Positions 11,786-24,730 of a DNA stretch of 64,000 nt are shown one piece after another. Position numbers and translations under genes: made by a program. Below the pieces are notes generated by a model. The model was not told where the DNA came from and made no database searches. It saw nothing but the letters and a program-made list of their open reading frames with translations. The stretch's first letter is position 1. Each line of letters begins with the position of its first letter. Where the stretch lies: NCBI GenBank assembly GCA_964016875.1, contig OZ024728.1, positions 6,746,272-6,810,271 on the forward strand, given 5' to 3'. Source of the stretch: Fallopia convolvulus. Taxonomy: Eukaryota > Streptophyta > Magnoliopsida > Caryophyllales > Polygonaceae.

Positions 11786-12055
11786 ATTATAGTGATATAA
11801 GATTGTATGTACATTACACTATCTTTATATTAAACTTAATAATCTAAACCTAGCATATGCATTCTATCTAAAAATAAAAAAATATCCTAATATTTGTATA
11901 ATATATAGCATAAAAATATCATAATAATCTTCCTATTTATCATATCCAAAAATAAAAGATTATTTTTTTTAAAATTAAGAATGGGATTTTCTATCCATTG
12001 ATTATAGTGATATAAGATTGTATGTACATTACACTATCTTTATATTAAACTTAAT
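11786..12055. repeat. Exact 55-bp direct repeat, two copies 215 bp apart
   Basis: The segment starting ATTATAGTGATATAAGATTG and ending TATTAAACTTAAT occurs at 11786-11840 and again, apparently identically, at 12001-12055. The DNA between is AT-rich with no coding signal. Perfect identity suggests a recent segmental duplication or a small direct-repeat element; no terminal motif identifies it. Confidence 0.75.
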
Positions 12056-12059
12056 TACT

Positions 12060-13500
12060 TTGCCAAAGTTTTAATAAAAGGGGTGGTGTGGTCCAATCTA
12101 AAAGCGACATGTGTCGTTTAATATTTTTTTTTACCTCCGCTTTAGTATATACTTATGATATGACTAATTAAAATGGGCTTCTGGAAGAAAACCTTTTTTT
12201 CCCCTTATTCTCTCGAACCGGGCCGGGAGAGTCCTATTGACGCCCCGGGCCATCGGCATCACAAATAATTATACCAAAGCCAGCCCAGCTCCTCCCATTA
12301 AACAAAATAGTATAATCAATCTTCTCTATCTTGCAATATATAATTTGAAAATAGATGCCTTCCTTGAGATTGAGTTGAGATAGGGCACTTGAACCCTTCT
12401 ATCTTGTTTACGGGCAATCTTAATCCATAGTAAAGGTAATTAAAAAAGGCTTCTTCTTGGGTTGAGACCACTTCTCTCTTTACTTTATAAAAAAAAGTCT
12501 TACCTATTTCGCCACATCAAAGAGATTTCAAATCAATAAAATATGGCTTTCACATATATGGCTATGCCCGGATCTAACTCCCTCTCACATCTACTCAAAG
12601 CTCGTGCAATGAACAATCATCTTCCTTACTAACGACTGTTACATCGAAGAAAGATAATTGCTAATGAAAGTCTTCCTTTCCTCCATGCCTGGCTTCCTTT
12701 TTTTATCAAGTACAAGTAGTTGCTTTCTCGCGTTATCCAATTATATTGGAAAAGAAAGACCTACATAAATAAGAAGAACAAAATCCAATAGTCCTACTAT
12801 AACTATCAATCAGACACATTCAACCCTAAGGGAAGGGTATATGCATTATTGGCAAGAGTCAGCTGCATATTTACAGAAATTGGTTTAGCTAATTGGGTTG
12901 GGCCTATTCAAATTATTGGGCTGGATTGGGACATTAGTTAGTTGCAGTCTTACATTTTTTGAAAGCCCAATTTTTTTTTATTTTTTTTGAGAAGTGAGCT
13001 TGATTTTGTTTGTATTCATAACAACTTAACAAGTTTTTTGAGTCACCACAGAATGATTAGTTAAACTGATTTATGAACCAAACACTAAGCCAAAAAGACT
13101 GTTCAAGGCCTCATCGAGAGCTTTGATCATCAGAAGTAATTATTTGAGAACTACACTCACAATTCCGATTGAAAATCATTCAAACTCAACGTGACACAAC
13201 TAAAAGTATATCATTGTTAAATGTCAAGAATTGATCTTTGGTGGAATAACCTACTTTTAAAAGTTTATTTGCACATTATTATAACAGTCTTTTCTAGCAA
13301 CTAACATATTAATGACAGTTATTTGAAGGCACTTTTATCATTCTATCCACCAAGTCAACCACAAAACAGGATTCTTTATAACAAAAAGTATACACACACA
13401 CACACATAAAGACTAGCAGCCAATAAAATGAATTGTTCTTCAGCTAATATAATCCACAAAAAAGAAGAGGAATTAGTCTGCCATAATTCCCACATCAGAA
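12060..13500. other. Intergenic stretch downstream of the IST1-like gene
   Basis: No supported gene. It includes a locally GC-rich patch (12210-12260, ACCGGGCCGGGAGAGTCC), a 30-codon ATG frame at 12543-12635 with no known resemblance, and a CA microsatellite at about 13393-13406. The part nearest 13500 may belong to the 3' UTR of the gene on the minus strand. Confidence 0.5.
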
Positions 13501-13763
13501 TAATACACCCAAAGGCTTACCTCTACCGAAAAAAATAATAATTCCTTTGAACAAAATATATATGGCACCACAACAAGTCATCATTCATGACAATCCACTT
13601 ATGAGTAAACACATTAAGACATATGGAAATAGGTACATAACGGTAAAAAACCCACCACCAAACCAAAATTTGGCAAATAAACAGGCATGAAGAACTACTA
13701 GTCCATTCACATAACTCCATCACAAGCCAAACAGTTTCAGAAAATATACACCAAGCAAGAAAC

Positions 13764-16700
13764 TCAAGTGTTGGAGCGCGAATTCTCAGTAAAAGAATGG
13801 CCACCAGACCCAAAAAGGTTTGGATATGAGCCGAGCAGATCGTCCTCAGAAGTCAACCTATGAGGCACCTGCTGAGGATTCACTTCTCCACGAGCGTCAT
13901 CAAATGAAGAGGATTTAAAAAGCGATTCATTATGATCAAAGGTGGGACCACCAGACGATTCAGTGACAAATTGGTCGCTTGTTTGGCGTTCAAACACACT
14001 ATGAGCAGGCTTGGCACCATCATCTGAATCAGCTGAGGAAATTTGGTGGTCTAAATTTTGCCTTTCCTCAGTAGTAGCTGAAAGAATCGAGTTATCCATG
14101 CCAAACGGGTTATCAGGGAGAACGTCCGGTGATTGGTCATGTGTCTTGCTTGAAAGTTCAGAAATTCTGAGTTGGGCAAGACTAGCTGCTGAACGGGCAG
14201 CTGCAGCGGCACGTTCAGCACTCTCAGCAGCAGCCTGAGCGGCAAATAACACATCCTTCAGATCAAAATTGGTTGAAGGCTCCATTTTCTCATATTTGAC
14301 CTTTGGAGGAGAATGTGGTAAAGGGTGAGGGTTGGTCTCATATTGATCCGTTGGGGAAGTTTTAAAATCTGGAGCAGTTTCTTTAAAGGAGGCAGATTGT
14401 TGAGATGACAGAGAAGGAGGAGAAATAAAGGGTACAAATTGTTTGGGCATTTCGTGGTCTTTAGCCACATATTCATCCTCCTCTGGCCCCTTTGATGTTT
14501 GATGGGCTAAATTTTCAAAATCTATTGCTGGTGTCTGCTTCAGTTCTGGATGTGGAGCAGATGGAAGATGAGATTCTTCAGATCCTGCATTTGGTCTCAT
14601 TATTGAAGTGGGAACCTCGGGAAAGTCCAAGCCTGAATCAGAATCATATTGCTCATCTGTGACTTTTGAGGAAGCAGACTGCAAAACTTCTTCATGCTTT
14701 TCTTTGGGAGGTGGCACTTTATTTCCAGTAATATATTGTGTTGATCCATCCTGACATTTGAGAGCACAAATTAAGAAGGGGGAATAAAAAACTTAGACCA
14801 AAGACTAATAATGAACACTCACCAGCAAGTCTTCGTGTGACTTGAAAAGCTCGGTTTCAGACGCAGCTGGATCCCAATCTACCCCATGCTCTTCAGCAAT
14901 TTCCTTGAGCAGGGTTATTTTCTTGTCAGCTGAAGGTGCACGGACTGAAAGCAGTTCTATTAACTGCAACACCAGAAAAAAAATAGCAAATGTAGTAATT
15001 ATACGTATTTGTATGTATACCAATGCAGTGGGATCTATTCTCTAGTTTCAGGAGCAAATGCATAGTTCAAGCAAATGTACCTGGCGATTTACACCACAAT
15101 CTGGCATGAGCTCAGTAGCCGCTGCTACAAATTCTTTTCCATATTTTGAAGCAAATGCCAATTGCACTTGCATCAACTCAGGTAAATCAGCACATCTTGG
15201 AGCAGCAAAACACAAACTGGATATTGCCTCTTTCAAGTCCAAAGGACATTCCCTGGAGAATGGAGGATTTAAGATGCTAAAAATAATAATATCTACACAA
15301 ATTTTCTACTTCAAATTTGATCATTAAAAAAATTAGTTGTCACAAGGCTTAAAGTAAGACCATACTTTGTCAAATCAAGACTTTTCAATATATATATATA
15401 TAGTCAAAAAGATGAAAAATGTAATCAGCCAAAGCAAGGCAAGTAGCAACAGTCAATTGGGCGTGATAAAACAATGATATAAGACCTATCAGCTAATCAG
15501 GCTGCTATATAGAATATTGGTTATGACTTCTTAAGTTATGGAGGAATAGCAATACAATTGGTATCACTTTTGCATCACATGCATTCATGTAGTTTGAATT
15601 CTCTTATGTCCGTGTGAAGAATAGATCCTCTCATTCAAGGCTGAAGAGAAGAAGACTATCCAACTTTGGTCTCAGGTCTTACTAATGACCAGGTTTGGAA
15701 TTAACATATGCTAAGTCTCTTTCAGATTATTGTTTTATAACAAAAAGCAAGATATTCAAATGATCATATATCTGTTACATACTTCCTCCCATATTTCAGT
15801 TCCTTTAGCTTGTACTTGCATCTCTTCCACCTCCCACTTAATTCCTCTCCTTTGTCGAACTCTCATTCTAAATGTCCTTTTTTTCCATTGTTATTTTATC
15901 AGGACATTGTTCAGTGTTCACCCATATGACAGGGATTTTGACAGGTTTTTTTAATGATGATGCAAATTAACTACATACTGTAAGGATCACACTAAAAAAT
16001 TACAATCCAACTACTTTTAAGCATGATGTGCAACTCAGCTTGTAGCATTTTACAACTCACTGTAAGTTCCCAGCACCACGCTCAGAGAATCATTCACAAA
16101 TTAGGGAAGAGATACATTCCAGAAACCAAGTTAAAGTTTGGGTTCATACCATATGTATTTAAATCTTGTAATGGTAATTTATACTTGATTGTAAGGTGTA
16201 ACACCCATCATTACTATCATAATCACACATACAAACAGTCAAACACCAAGCATTCACTCTTTTTCTTTGAGAGGGGAAATAGAATGAAAGAGAAAAGAAC
16301 CTTTGAGTCTCGATAATAGGAAGACGGACAGATATAAGCTCACTGAAAAGCTCAATGATTTCTTGTGCAGCCATCATGTTCTCTTCCCTTACAATATGCT
16401 CCACCTGAGAAGAAAATTTCACCAAGGAAATATTTCAAAATCAAACAAATTGAACCAGCTATGCAATAATAATACTATTATATTACAAGTGTACAATCAA
16501 TAGCAGAATCTAATAAATATGAAATGGAAAAGTTTAAATCAGCTGTACACATAAAATTAACAAGCTGTAATGACAAGTGGAGAAGAAAGGGTTATTACCC
16601 GAATACGGGCAGTAGCTTCCTGACCAGTTTCAAGCAGCTTAGCAATTTCTTTCCGCATTTGCCTGAGTTGAAGCTCTCTCCTGTTCCTCAGCAGCTTTAT

Positions 16701-17013
16701 CCTCGGAATTGTGAGTTTTAGCAGGGTTTTACTGATACAAACACAAGAGAAAAAAACATAATTCATGCCAATTCGAGAAAGAATAAAGAAAACGAGCAAT
16801 CAAGATTCAAATTCAGCAATCATAGCAGAATTATCCCTTCTCAAATAAGATCTTTCACCGCTCGCAAATCGGGACAAAAGGCCAGCAAGTCAATCAAACG
16901 CACAATCTCAATCGATTGAATTACAGTTCGCAGCAAAAGCAAAGAATCTAGAGAAATCCTAACCATTTGGAACCTCTGAAACCCTTGTTGAAGAATGAAT
17001 CGAGCATGGACAT
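13764..17013 (-). CDS. IST1-like protein (ESCRT-III-associated, regulator of Vps4/SKD1)
   Basis: Six coding exons on the minus strand give an intact frame of 528 codons: 17013-16964, 16731-16599, 16404-16301, 15252-15081, 14963-14823, 14750-13764. All introns are GT/AG and the phases match. The start MSMLDSFFNKGF, then KTLLKLTIPRIKLLRNRRE, EEHGVDWDP and the central ...CFAAPRCADLPELMQVQ are the conserved IST1 N-terminal domain (first ~185 residues). This helical fold binds ESCRT-III/CHMP1 and the Vps4 MIT domain during multivesicular-body sorting. The ~340-residue C-terminal tail is acidic and low-complexity, with an Ala-rich helix (AAQAAAESAERAAAAARSAA) about two thirds through, as in several plant IST1-like proteins. 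No break is seen. Paralogue identity among plant ISTL genes cannot be decided here. The alternative start at the third codon (17007) is equally plausible. Confidence 0.93.
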
Positions 17014-17353
17014 GGTGGCTTTGAGTGCAGATCAGGAACCCTAACGCAACCTGATCTGGCGCGTTCCCTTGTATCGGATAGAGAGTGACCAAAATTGAAT
17101 GAATGCTTAAATTTATGAGGATTTGAACGGAAAGGGTTTTGCTTAAGAGGGAAGGAGCCTCAGAATCTCTTTCACACAAGCCCTAAAGTTCTGATCTTGG
17201 AAAACTTCCTTGCGGCTTTCCTAGAGGATGGATCATGTATTATTTGTTTGTTTTCTTTTGTCATAAAAATATCTATTTGTCAATTTGAAATTTAATTAGT
17301 TGCGTATTCATGTAATACATACTACTGTATATAAAATAAATTTAATTTATCTA

Positions 17354-17560
17354 TGTTGTGAAAATTTAGGAGAAAGCTTATGAAATCATTGTTGCTTGCT
17401 TGATTGTATTACTTTGATATGTACATGCTATTTATAGGGGCAAGAAACTGATAGAAGGCCGTCAAGCCGTATATTACAATCCGTATGAAACAAAACCTAC
17501 TAAAACAAAATTATGTAAGGATATAGGTGAATCATTCATCTTCAGGCTTATCTCATAACA
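17354..17560 (-). repeat. 3' LTR of the copia element
   Basis: Matches 23775-24017 over its length except for two deletions (about 8 bp after TTATGAAATCA and about 30 bp after GGGGCAAGA) and scattered substitutions. Terminal TGTT...AACA. The large indels imply an insertion that is not recent. Confidence 0.93.
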
Positions 17561-17791
17561 CCCCCTTGAATGTTCACCTTTTATTCAGGGTTATGCATAT
17601 GATGCCTCGTTAAAAACCTGGCTAGGAAAAACCTAGCGGGATAAAAACCTTAGCACAGGGAAAAAGAGTACAACTTGTCTTATACGCTTTCAAAGTATTG
17701 CCTCATTAAAAACCTTGTCAGGTAAAACCCAATGGGAAAAAACCTGAACGAAGGGAAAAAGAGCACTACGCGTATAATTCTCCCCCTGAAA

Positions 17792-20700
17792 TCAATGTAC
17801 TTCTCGAAATCTGCGCATTCCGATCTTGTACACAAGTTCTTCAAACTTCTTAGCTTGTAAGGATTTTGTGAACAAATCTGCAACATTTTTACTTGATCGG
17901 ATTTGCTGGATTTCGATCTTGCCTTCCTTCTCTAGATCATGAGTTGAGAACAACTTGGGTGAAATGTGCTTCGTCCGATCTCCTTTGATGTAGCCTCCTT
18001 TGACTTGTGTAACACATGCAGAATTGTCTTCATATATCATGGTTGGATTACCTACAATTGATCTTATTTTGCATTCTTTTTGTATGTATCCAATCATTGA
18101 TCTTAACCAGACAATTTCTCTTCCTACTTCATAAAGAGCGATTAATTCTGCATGGTTTGATGATGTAGCGGTAAGCGTTTGCTTGGTTGACTTCCATGAG
18201 ATCGTCGCATCTCCATACGTGAATACATAACCATTTTGAGATTTTGTTTTGTGTGGATCTGATAGATATCCTGCATCTGCATATCCAACAAGAGTAGCAT
18301 TTGCATTTCTATGATAATATAACCCAAGGTCAAGAGTACCTCGTAGGTATCGAAACACATGTTTAATTCCGTTCCAATGTCGTCTTGTTGGTGATGAGTT
18401 GTATCTTGATAACAAACTTACAACAAAAGCAATATCTGGTCTTGTATTGTTTGCGAGATACATTAATGCACCAATTGCACTTAGGTAGGGGACTTCAAGA
18501 CCAAGAATCTCTTCATCATCTTCTCGAGGTCTGAATTGATCATCCTGTATACTAAGAGAACGAACTATCATGGGTGAACTCAATGGATGTGCTTTGTCCA
18601 TGTAGAACCTTTTCAAAATTTTCTCGGTGTAATTTGTTTGATGAATGAAAATTCCATCCTTCAAATGTTCAATTTGTAAACTGAGACAAAATTTGGTTCT
18701 TCCAAGATCTTTCATTTCAAATTCTTTCATCAAGTATTTTGCAGCATTTTCAAGTTCATCGGATGTACTGATAATATTTAAGTCATCAACATATACTGCA
18801 ATAATAGCGAATCCATTTTTAGATCGTTTGATGAAAACACATGAACAAACGGTATCATTTTGATATCCTTCTTTAAGAAGATATTCACTAAGCCGATTGT
18901 ACCACATCCTTCCAGATTGTTTTAGACTATATAATGATCTTTGCAATTTTATAGAAAACATTTCCCGAGATTTTGCTTTATACACCTCGGGTAGTTTTAA
19001 TCCTTCAGGAACTTTCATGTAAATATCACTATCAAGTGATCCATATAAATATGCAGTTACGACATCCATAAGTCGCATTTGTAGTTCCTCTGAAACAGTT
19101 AGGCTAATTAAAAATCTTAATGTAGTTGCATCAACTACAGGGGAATATGTTTGCTCATAATCTATCTCGGGTATCTGAGAAAAACCTTGAGCTACAAGCC
19201 TTGCCTTATATCTCACAATTTCATTTTTCTCATTATGCTTTCGTACAAATACCCATTTATAGCCTACTGGTTTCAAGCCCATTGGTGTGGGCTTTATTGG
19301 GCCAAAAACATTACGCTTTTCAAGCGATTTTAATTCAGTTTGCATAGCCTCTTTCCATTTTGGCCAATCGTGTCTAGCACGGCACTCATCAATAGTTTGT
19401 GGTTCAATGTCATCGTCATCAACCACTATTTCGGTGGCAACAGAGTATGCAAACACCCCATCAAGGATAATGTCTTTCCTGTTCCACTGTATTCCAGAAT
19501 AGACATAATTTACTGCAATTTCGTAATTATCAACGCTTTTGTCATTATCCAGAACAGTTTTCATTTCTGACACATCTCCTAAATTTTCGGAGGTATTTTT
19601 GTCATGTTCTCCCCCTGAATAGGAAATCGGTGCGGCTTCATTTGGATTATTCAGCCGCCTATTCTTTCTTGGTTTTAGATCTTTTGATCCAAGCGCGCGG
19701 CCGCGTTTTCGGCGTGCTATACATTCCTTTTCAGGAATCTTATCTAGTTGTCCAACAGGAATTTCAATTCTTTCAGGGGCATTTACAGCTGGCACATGTG
19801 ACTTTGTCACTTTCTTTGTATTTGTAAATGAATCAGGTAATTGATTTGCTATACTCTGCAAATGTATAATCTATTGTACTTCTTGTTCACACATTTTTGT
19901 ACGTGAATCAAGATAAGATAACGATGAAGCGTTCCAAGTAATTTCTTTATGCATTTTCCCACCAAGATTTGAAAATTCATTTTCATTAAAATGACAATCA
20001 TCAAATCTTGCCGTAAATAGGTCACCGGTGGTTGGTTCAAGATATTTAATAATTGATCGAGATTCAAAACCAACATATATTCCCAATCTTCGTTGGTGAC
20101 CCATTTTTGTGCGTTGCGGTGGAGCAATAGGAACATAAACTGCACAACCAAATATCTTTAAATGTGATATATCTGGTTCTTTACCAGTCACTAATTGTAA
20201 CGGGGAATACTTATGATATGCAGTAGGTCTTAATCGGACCAGAGCTGCGACATGTAATATAACATGTCCCCAAACCGATGTTGGCAGTTTAGACTTCATC
20301 AATAATGGTCTAGCTATTAATTGTAATCGTTTAATCAGTGATTCAGCAAGACCATTTTGTGTGTGAACATGAGCCACCGGATGTTCAACTGTAATCCCAA
20401 TTGACATACAATAGTCATTGAATGTTTGAGAAGTAAATTCTCTTGCATTATCAAGTCGTATTCTTTTGATTGTATAATCCGGAAATTGAGCTCGTAAGCG
20501 AATGATTTGTGCTAGGAGTTTAGCAAAAGCTGTATTTCTTGTTGATAAGAGACTAACATGTGACCATCTTGTCAATGCATCAATTAATACCATAAAGTAT
20601 CGAAATGGTCCACATGGTGGGACTATCGGTCCAGAAATATCACCTTGTATTCGTTCTAAAAATGTTGGATTTTCAATCCCAACTTTATTCTTGGACGGTC

Positions 20701-21311
20701 TAGTGATTAGTTTGCCGAGTGAACAACCACTGCAGTTAAAATCACTTGACTTAAGGACACTTTCTTTCTTTATTGAATGTCCAGTTGAACTTTCAACGAT
20801 TCTATGCATCATCCCATTACCCGGATGACCCAAACGGTCATGCCATAATGTAAACATCTCTTTATCATTTAATTTCTTATAAGATGTTACATTTGTCTCT
20901 ATTGGACTTATATATGTGTGATAAAGTCCAATAGATTGGGCTGACAGTTTTTCTAAAATCTGCTTCTTGCCACATAATTGTTTTATGATGCACAAATATT
21001 CTTTATTACTCTCATTTATGGTTTCTACATGAAAACCATTCCGACGCACATCTTTAAAGCTTAGTAAGTTCCTTTGAGACTTACTTGAATATAGTGCGTC
21101 ATTTTATGATCAGTTTTGTTCCTTTAGGGAGCAAAACACAAGCTCTACTAGAGCTTTCGATTAATTTTGTCACACCAGAGATTGTTTTAACGTTTGCTTC
21201 AAGCAAATTTAACAATGTGAAGTATTCTTTATTTCTCAAGATGGTGTGTGTAGTAGCGTTGTCCACCAGACATTGATTCTTGCTACTTGATGTATCTTTA
21301 ATCCTTTCCAT
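17792..21311 (-). pseudogene. copia pol (protease, integrase, reverse transcriptase, RNase H), interrupted
   Basis: In minus-strand order: an aspartic-protease motif CLVDNATTHTIL (Asn where the usual motif has Ser/Thr) near 21260; GAG-pre-integrase with FTLWHDRLGHPGNGMMHRI and C-x-x-C at 20700-20870; an integrase core with GDISGP, RLDNAREF and NGLAES giving the D,D,E triad; RT with KARLVAQGFSQ and YVDDLNII at about 18785; RNase H with GYADAGYLSD and SSNHAELIAL. A one-base gain in an A run near 21104 shifts protease out of frame with integrase. A single in-frame TAG near 19868 separates integrase from RT. The RT/RNase H frame itself (17792-19861) is open for 689 codons. Confidence 0.93.
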
Positions 21312-21451
21312 ATATTCAAGATAAAGAAAAACATAATTAAAAACATAAACAACAGATTTATTTATGATACATAGTATTTTACAAGGATGCTGATAAAGAA
21401 AAACACACTGTTATATTTTACATAATATTACATGGATCAAGATTCTAGTTT

Positions 21452-22492
21452 TCAGTAGTTGACATTTTCATTGATCCCAAATTTATCATCTATGATGAAA
21501 TCAGAGATGTCCAGGCTCGGTGTAGGTTCAGTGTCGTCAACAAAATGAGTCTCCACGTTCTTTCCTTTATCTTTCTGAGAAGCTTGGTACAACTCAACCA
21601 AGTGTTTGGCTGTGCGACATACCCTTGCCCAGTGGCCCGACATACCACATATATAACATATAGATTTGGGCTTTTGGGAGGGTCCTGTAGTACCTTTCTG
21701 GACCATTTGTTTATCATTCCCCTTGGATGTGGATGCATCAGAAAAATTACGCTTTTGATAATCACCAAAACCTCTACCACGGCCACGTCCTCGACCACGA
21801 CCTCGACCACGGCCACGGCCACGGCCACGGTTACCATCTTGTCCACGATTATCTTGATGCCTACTATCATTTCTTTGAGAAGCATATATGGCATTTGTTT
21901 CAGGGTACGGTGCAGTACCAGTTGGCCTCAGGTTTTGTTTTTTCATGAGCAGCTCATTATTCTGCTCAGCTACAAGTAGTACTTATATCAAATCTAAATA
22001 TTTCTTAAAATTCCTCTCTCTGTATTGTTGTTGTAACAACACATTAGTAGCATGCATGGTTGAAAAAGTTTTATTCAGCATGTTCTCTTCAGAGATTTTC
22101 TGCCCGCATAAACGTAATTGAGAGGTTATACGAAACAAGGCAGAATTATAATCACTGACTGATTTAAAGTCTTGAAACCTTAAAGTAGCATATTCATAGC
22201 TTGCTTTAGGTAGCAAAACTTGTTGTTGGTGCCCATACCTTTGTTCTAGGCTTTCCCATAATTCTTTGGGATCTTCAACCAACAAATATTCAGATTTTAG
22301 GCTTTCATGTATATGATGACGAAGAAAGATAATCGCCTTAGCCTTTTCCCGTGGGGAGGTATTTTTATTATCTTTTATGGTCTCTTTTAGACCATTTGCT
22401 TGGAGGTGAGACAGTGCATCAACCCTCCATTCCAATTATCTCTGACCCGATAAGTCGAGAATATCAAATTCCCGCTTTGCAATATTTGCCAT
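21452..22492 (-). pseudogene. copia gag with two in-frame stops
   Basis: ATG at 22492 opens MANIAKREFDILDLSGQR, then TAA (22436-22438) where the family has an aromatic residue before W. The frame continues to a second TAA (about 21980) before AEQNNELLMKKQ. Downstream are an Arg-Gly run (about ten RG repeats, 21775-21840) and a single CCHC knuckle, CYICGMSGHWARVC, near 21650. Domain order and length suit a copia capsid/nucleocapsid. Both stops would need read-through or repair, so I call it a pseudogene. Confidence 0.9.
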
Positions 22493-23348
22493 TTGATCAA
22501 CTATATAAATAAATGAATATTAATTAGTGATGTAAATACATACATAAGATCGAGTAATTATCATCTCATTAATAAATATGAATCACGTAACTAATTTATC
22601 ATGAAATATATAGAATAACATATATGTGATAGAAAACACAAGTAAAAAAAACGTAACATGCAAAGATAAAGTAAACATGTACATGCATGTAAAAAAAACG
22701 AAACCTGCATGCATGTTAGCATGATTTCTTTCCCCCTTTTTTTATGTGGAAAAAGTTATATAAAATGATTGTAGTTTAGTCAAAGCAAAAGGAATGATAA
22801 CATGTGTCATATATATCAGTATGTGTAGTCATTCATAGTGTAGTCTACCCATTTGCTTTAGATTGCTTGTAGGGATAGATATAATTGGGTAGGTTTTTGA
22901 ATTTGTTGGTTCAAGACTAATAAGCCACGTAGAAGATACATACTATTTCATGAATGACGGCTTTTACTTTAAAGAAATTCAAAGACTTCATCAGAACAAA
23001 AAATATGTAAGGGAGAGAACCTTTCTATGTCTCAAAAAACACTCTTTTAAAATCCTTCATCAGAAAGTTTACATGAAGAAGAAGAACAAGGCTTTATTTT
23101 CAAGGAACATGAAGAAGGAGAAAGCCATGTTTATATGCAATCAAAGGAGAAAGTTCTTAATAAACATACCCTACAAATTATTATAGGTATTTTTACGTTT
23201 CATCTATTTCACCCATTTCTTAATCTCTACCCCATAATCACTCTTTTTCTCCTTTATATTTCCTCCACATATTTGTCTGCTCCCTTGTTATCCGCTCTCG
23301 ACTTCTCCTATTCATCTTCTTCCTCCTCATCGTTTTTTTCCGATCGAC

Positions 23349-23450
23349 ATGTCTCACTCCGACCAATTTTTCATTGAAGCTCTCGTATGTCTTACACTTA
23401 TCTATATAATCGTCTGGATTATGCTCTGGATCTACATGTCTCGGATTTAA
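23349..23450 (+). CDS. Possible 33-residue membrane micro-peptide ORF, antisense within the copia leader
   Basis: ATG GTC-free context TCGACATGTCT opens a 33-codon frame: MSHSDQFFIEALVCLTLIYI then VWIMLWIYMSRI, stop TAA at 23448. The middle is one hydrophobic helix. The upstream 150 bases are pyrimidine-rich like a plant 5' UTR. Three bases after the stop comes AG|GTATGTAAAC, a good splice donor followed by an intron-like T-rich stretch. It runs opposite to the retrotransposon and the leader is abnormally long, so this may be a captured host 5' region. I do not recognise the peptide, and chance remains possible. Confidence 0.3.
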   Translation: MSHSDQFFIEALVCLTLIYIIVWIMLWIYMSRI

Positions 23451-23774
23451 TAGGTATGTAAACTCTTTTTTTTCAAGTTTAGTTTAGATCTGATGTAAAT
23501 TAGGGGTTTTATTTCGATCTTGAATGTAAAATTCGATCTTGTTGTAAAAGCCTTTTAGATCTAATAAAATACCGAGGTTTATGCTCAAAAATCTTTCGTT
23601 TCGTATGAGAAAATAATTTTTGATGCAAGCTCTCATATCATTGAGCTATTAAAACGGATGATCTATAAAACTGGTTTGAAAAATTGAAAGCAGTATGAAA
23701 TATGTACTACCTTCAAGAGATTTAGCCACTCAATTGGTATTTTTTTGTTTGAGAAATCTCTCATACTGATAACG

Positions 23775-24017
23775 TGTTGTGAGAATTTGGGAGAAAGCTT
23801 ATGAAATCAGATCTGATTGTTGCTTGCTTGATTGTATTACTTTGATATGTACATGTTATTTATAGGGGCAAGATTTTGGTTTGATCTTGCCGTACAAAGC
23901 TAAACTGATAGAAGGCCGTCAAGCCGTATATTACAATCCGTATGAAACAAAACCTACTAAAACAAAATTATGTAAGGATATAGGTGAATCATTCATCTTC
24001 AGGCTTATATTATAACA
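23775..24017 (-). repeat. 5' LTR of the copia element
   Basis: Partner of 17354-17560 with the same ends. On the minus strand it holds a TATAAATA box (reverse of TATTTATAGGGG, about 23858-23866), the likely promoter for the element. Flanking atcta completes the TSD. Confidence 0.93.
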
Positions 24018-24311
24018 ATCTATATTTTTTTGGTAGAAAATTTAATTTATCTATATTAAAATTACATTTAGGTGAATTCTGAAACATTTTTTTACCATTT
24101 TGCTGGCTCTTAAGAAAAATATAATGTGGGAGACATAGTGGTAAATAAACTAAATTTAAGTACTAATATTTATAAGGAGCCTAAACTCATTGAAGAACAA
24201 CAAATTTTCATCAACTTTTTCGCTCCCCATAATTTGGTTTGATTATAAGAGTTTGGTTCCCATAAAACACTCCCTTAACATGAAACAGAAGGAGCATTCT
24301 GGACCCTTGGA

Positions 24312-24730
24312 TCAAGGAGATCCAAGGGCTGATGTTTGGTTGAAGAGGAGGGAGACGAGCATGAATGGGATGATGATGAAGGCGCAGGATATGGCGGTCG
24401 CGATTGACGGAGCGTATTTGTTGCCGATGTACGGCTTGAATCCCTTCGTCATCTCCTTGTTCGCCTTCGAGAAGTAGATCTGCGATGACGACGAGATTCG
24501 TCGGAGGTCCGGGATGAAGGTTTTCTGGAATTTTGTAGGTAGATCTCTGAACTCGGATACCAGATCGTCATCTTCGTCGGAGTTGTAGAGCCAGGTCGGT
24601 GGCGAGAGCTTCTTCTTATTCTGATCGGGATTGCTCTTCTTCGAAGTGATCTCCTTCTTCACTTTTAAGAATGCACTTTTGAAACTTTTCACTGCACTTT
24701 TGGAACTTTTCAATGCACTTTTTCAATCAG
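24312..24730 (-). pseudogene. Fragment of an unidentified plant membrane-protein gene fused to satellite
   Basis: The minus-strand frame contains PPTWLYNSDEDDDLVSEF, LRRISSSSQIYFSKANKEM and a hydrophobic segment YAPSIATAISCAFIIIPFML near its end, then stops after NQTSALGSP. It resembles the first part of a plant multi-pass membrane protein whose name I cannot give. There is no ATG: the amino-terminal KSALKSSKSAVKSFKSAF is simply the adjacent 90-bp satellite read through. Loss of start and loss of the later helices point to a gene fragment. Confidence 0.5.

Larger units (their letters stand above)
17354..24017 (-). mobile_element. Ty1-copia LTR retrotransposon, complete but mutated
   Basis: LTRs are at 23775-24017 (5', 243 bp) and 17354-17560 (3', 207 bp). 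The 3' copy lacks two short blocks present in the other. The element is flanked by the 5-bp repeat atcta (17349-17353 and 24018-24022). On the minus strand the 5' LTR ends CACAACA, followed by CGTTATCAGTATGAG as presumed primer-binding site. A CAAGGGGG purine tract precedes the 3' LTR at 17561-17568. Gene order gag, protease, integrase, RT, RNase H is that of Ty1-copia. The leader between PBS and gag (22493-23774) is unusually long, about 1.28 kb. Two stops in gag, plus a frameshift and a stop in pol, make it non-autonomous. Confidence 0.95.

Noticed and set aside
12543..12635. 30-codon ATG frame with Met-rich start
   Set aside because: Too short, no hydrophobic or signal pattern, and no splice or promoter context that sets it apart.
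21490..21979. Long frames on both strands around the gag Arg-Gly region
   Set aside because: They are alternative-frame shadows of the RG-repeat and CCHC part of gag.
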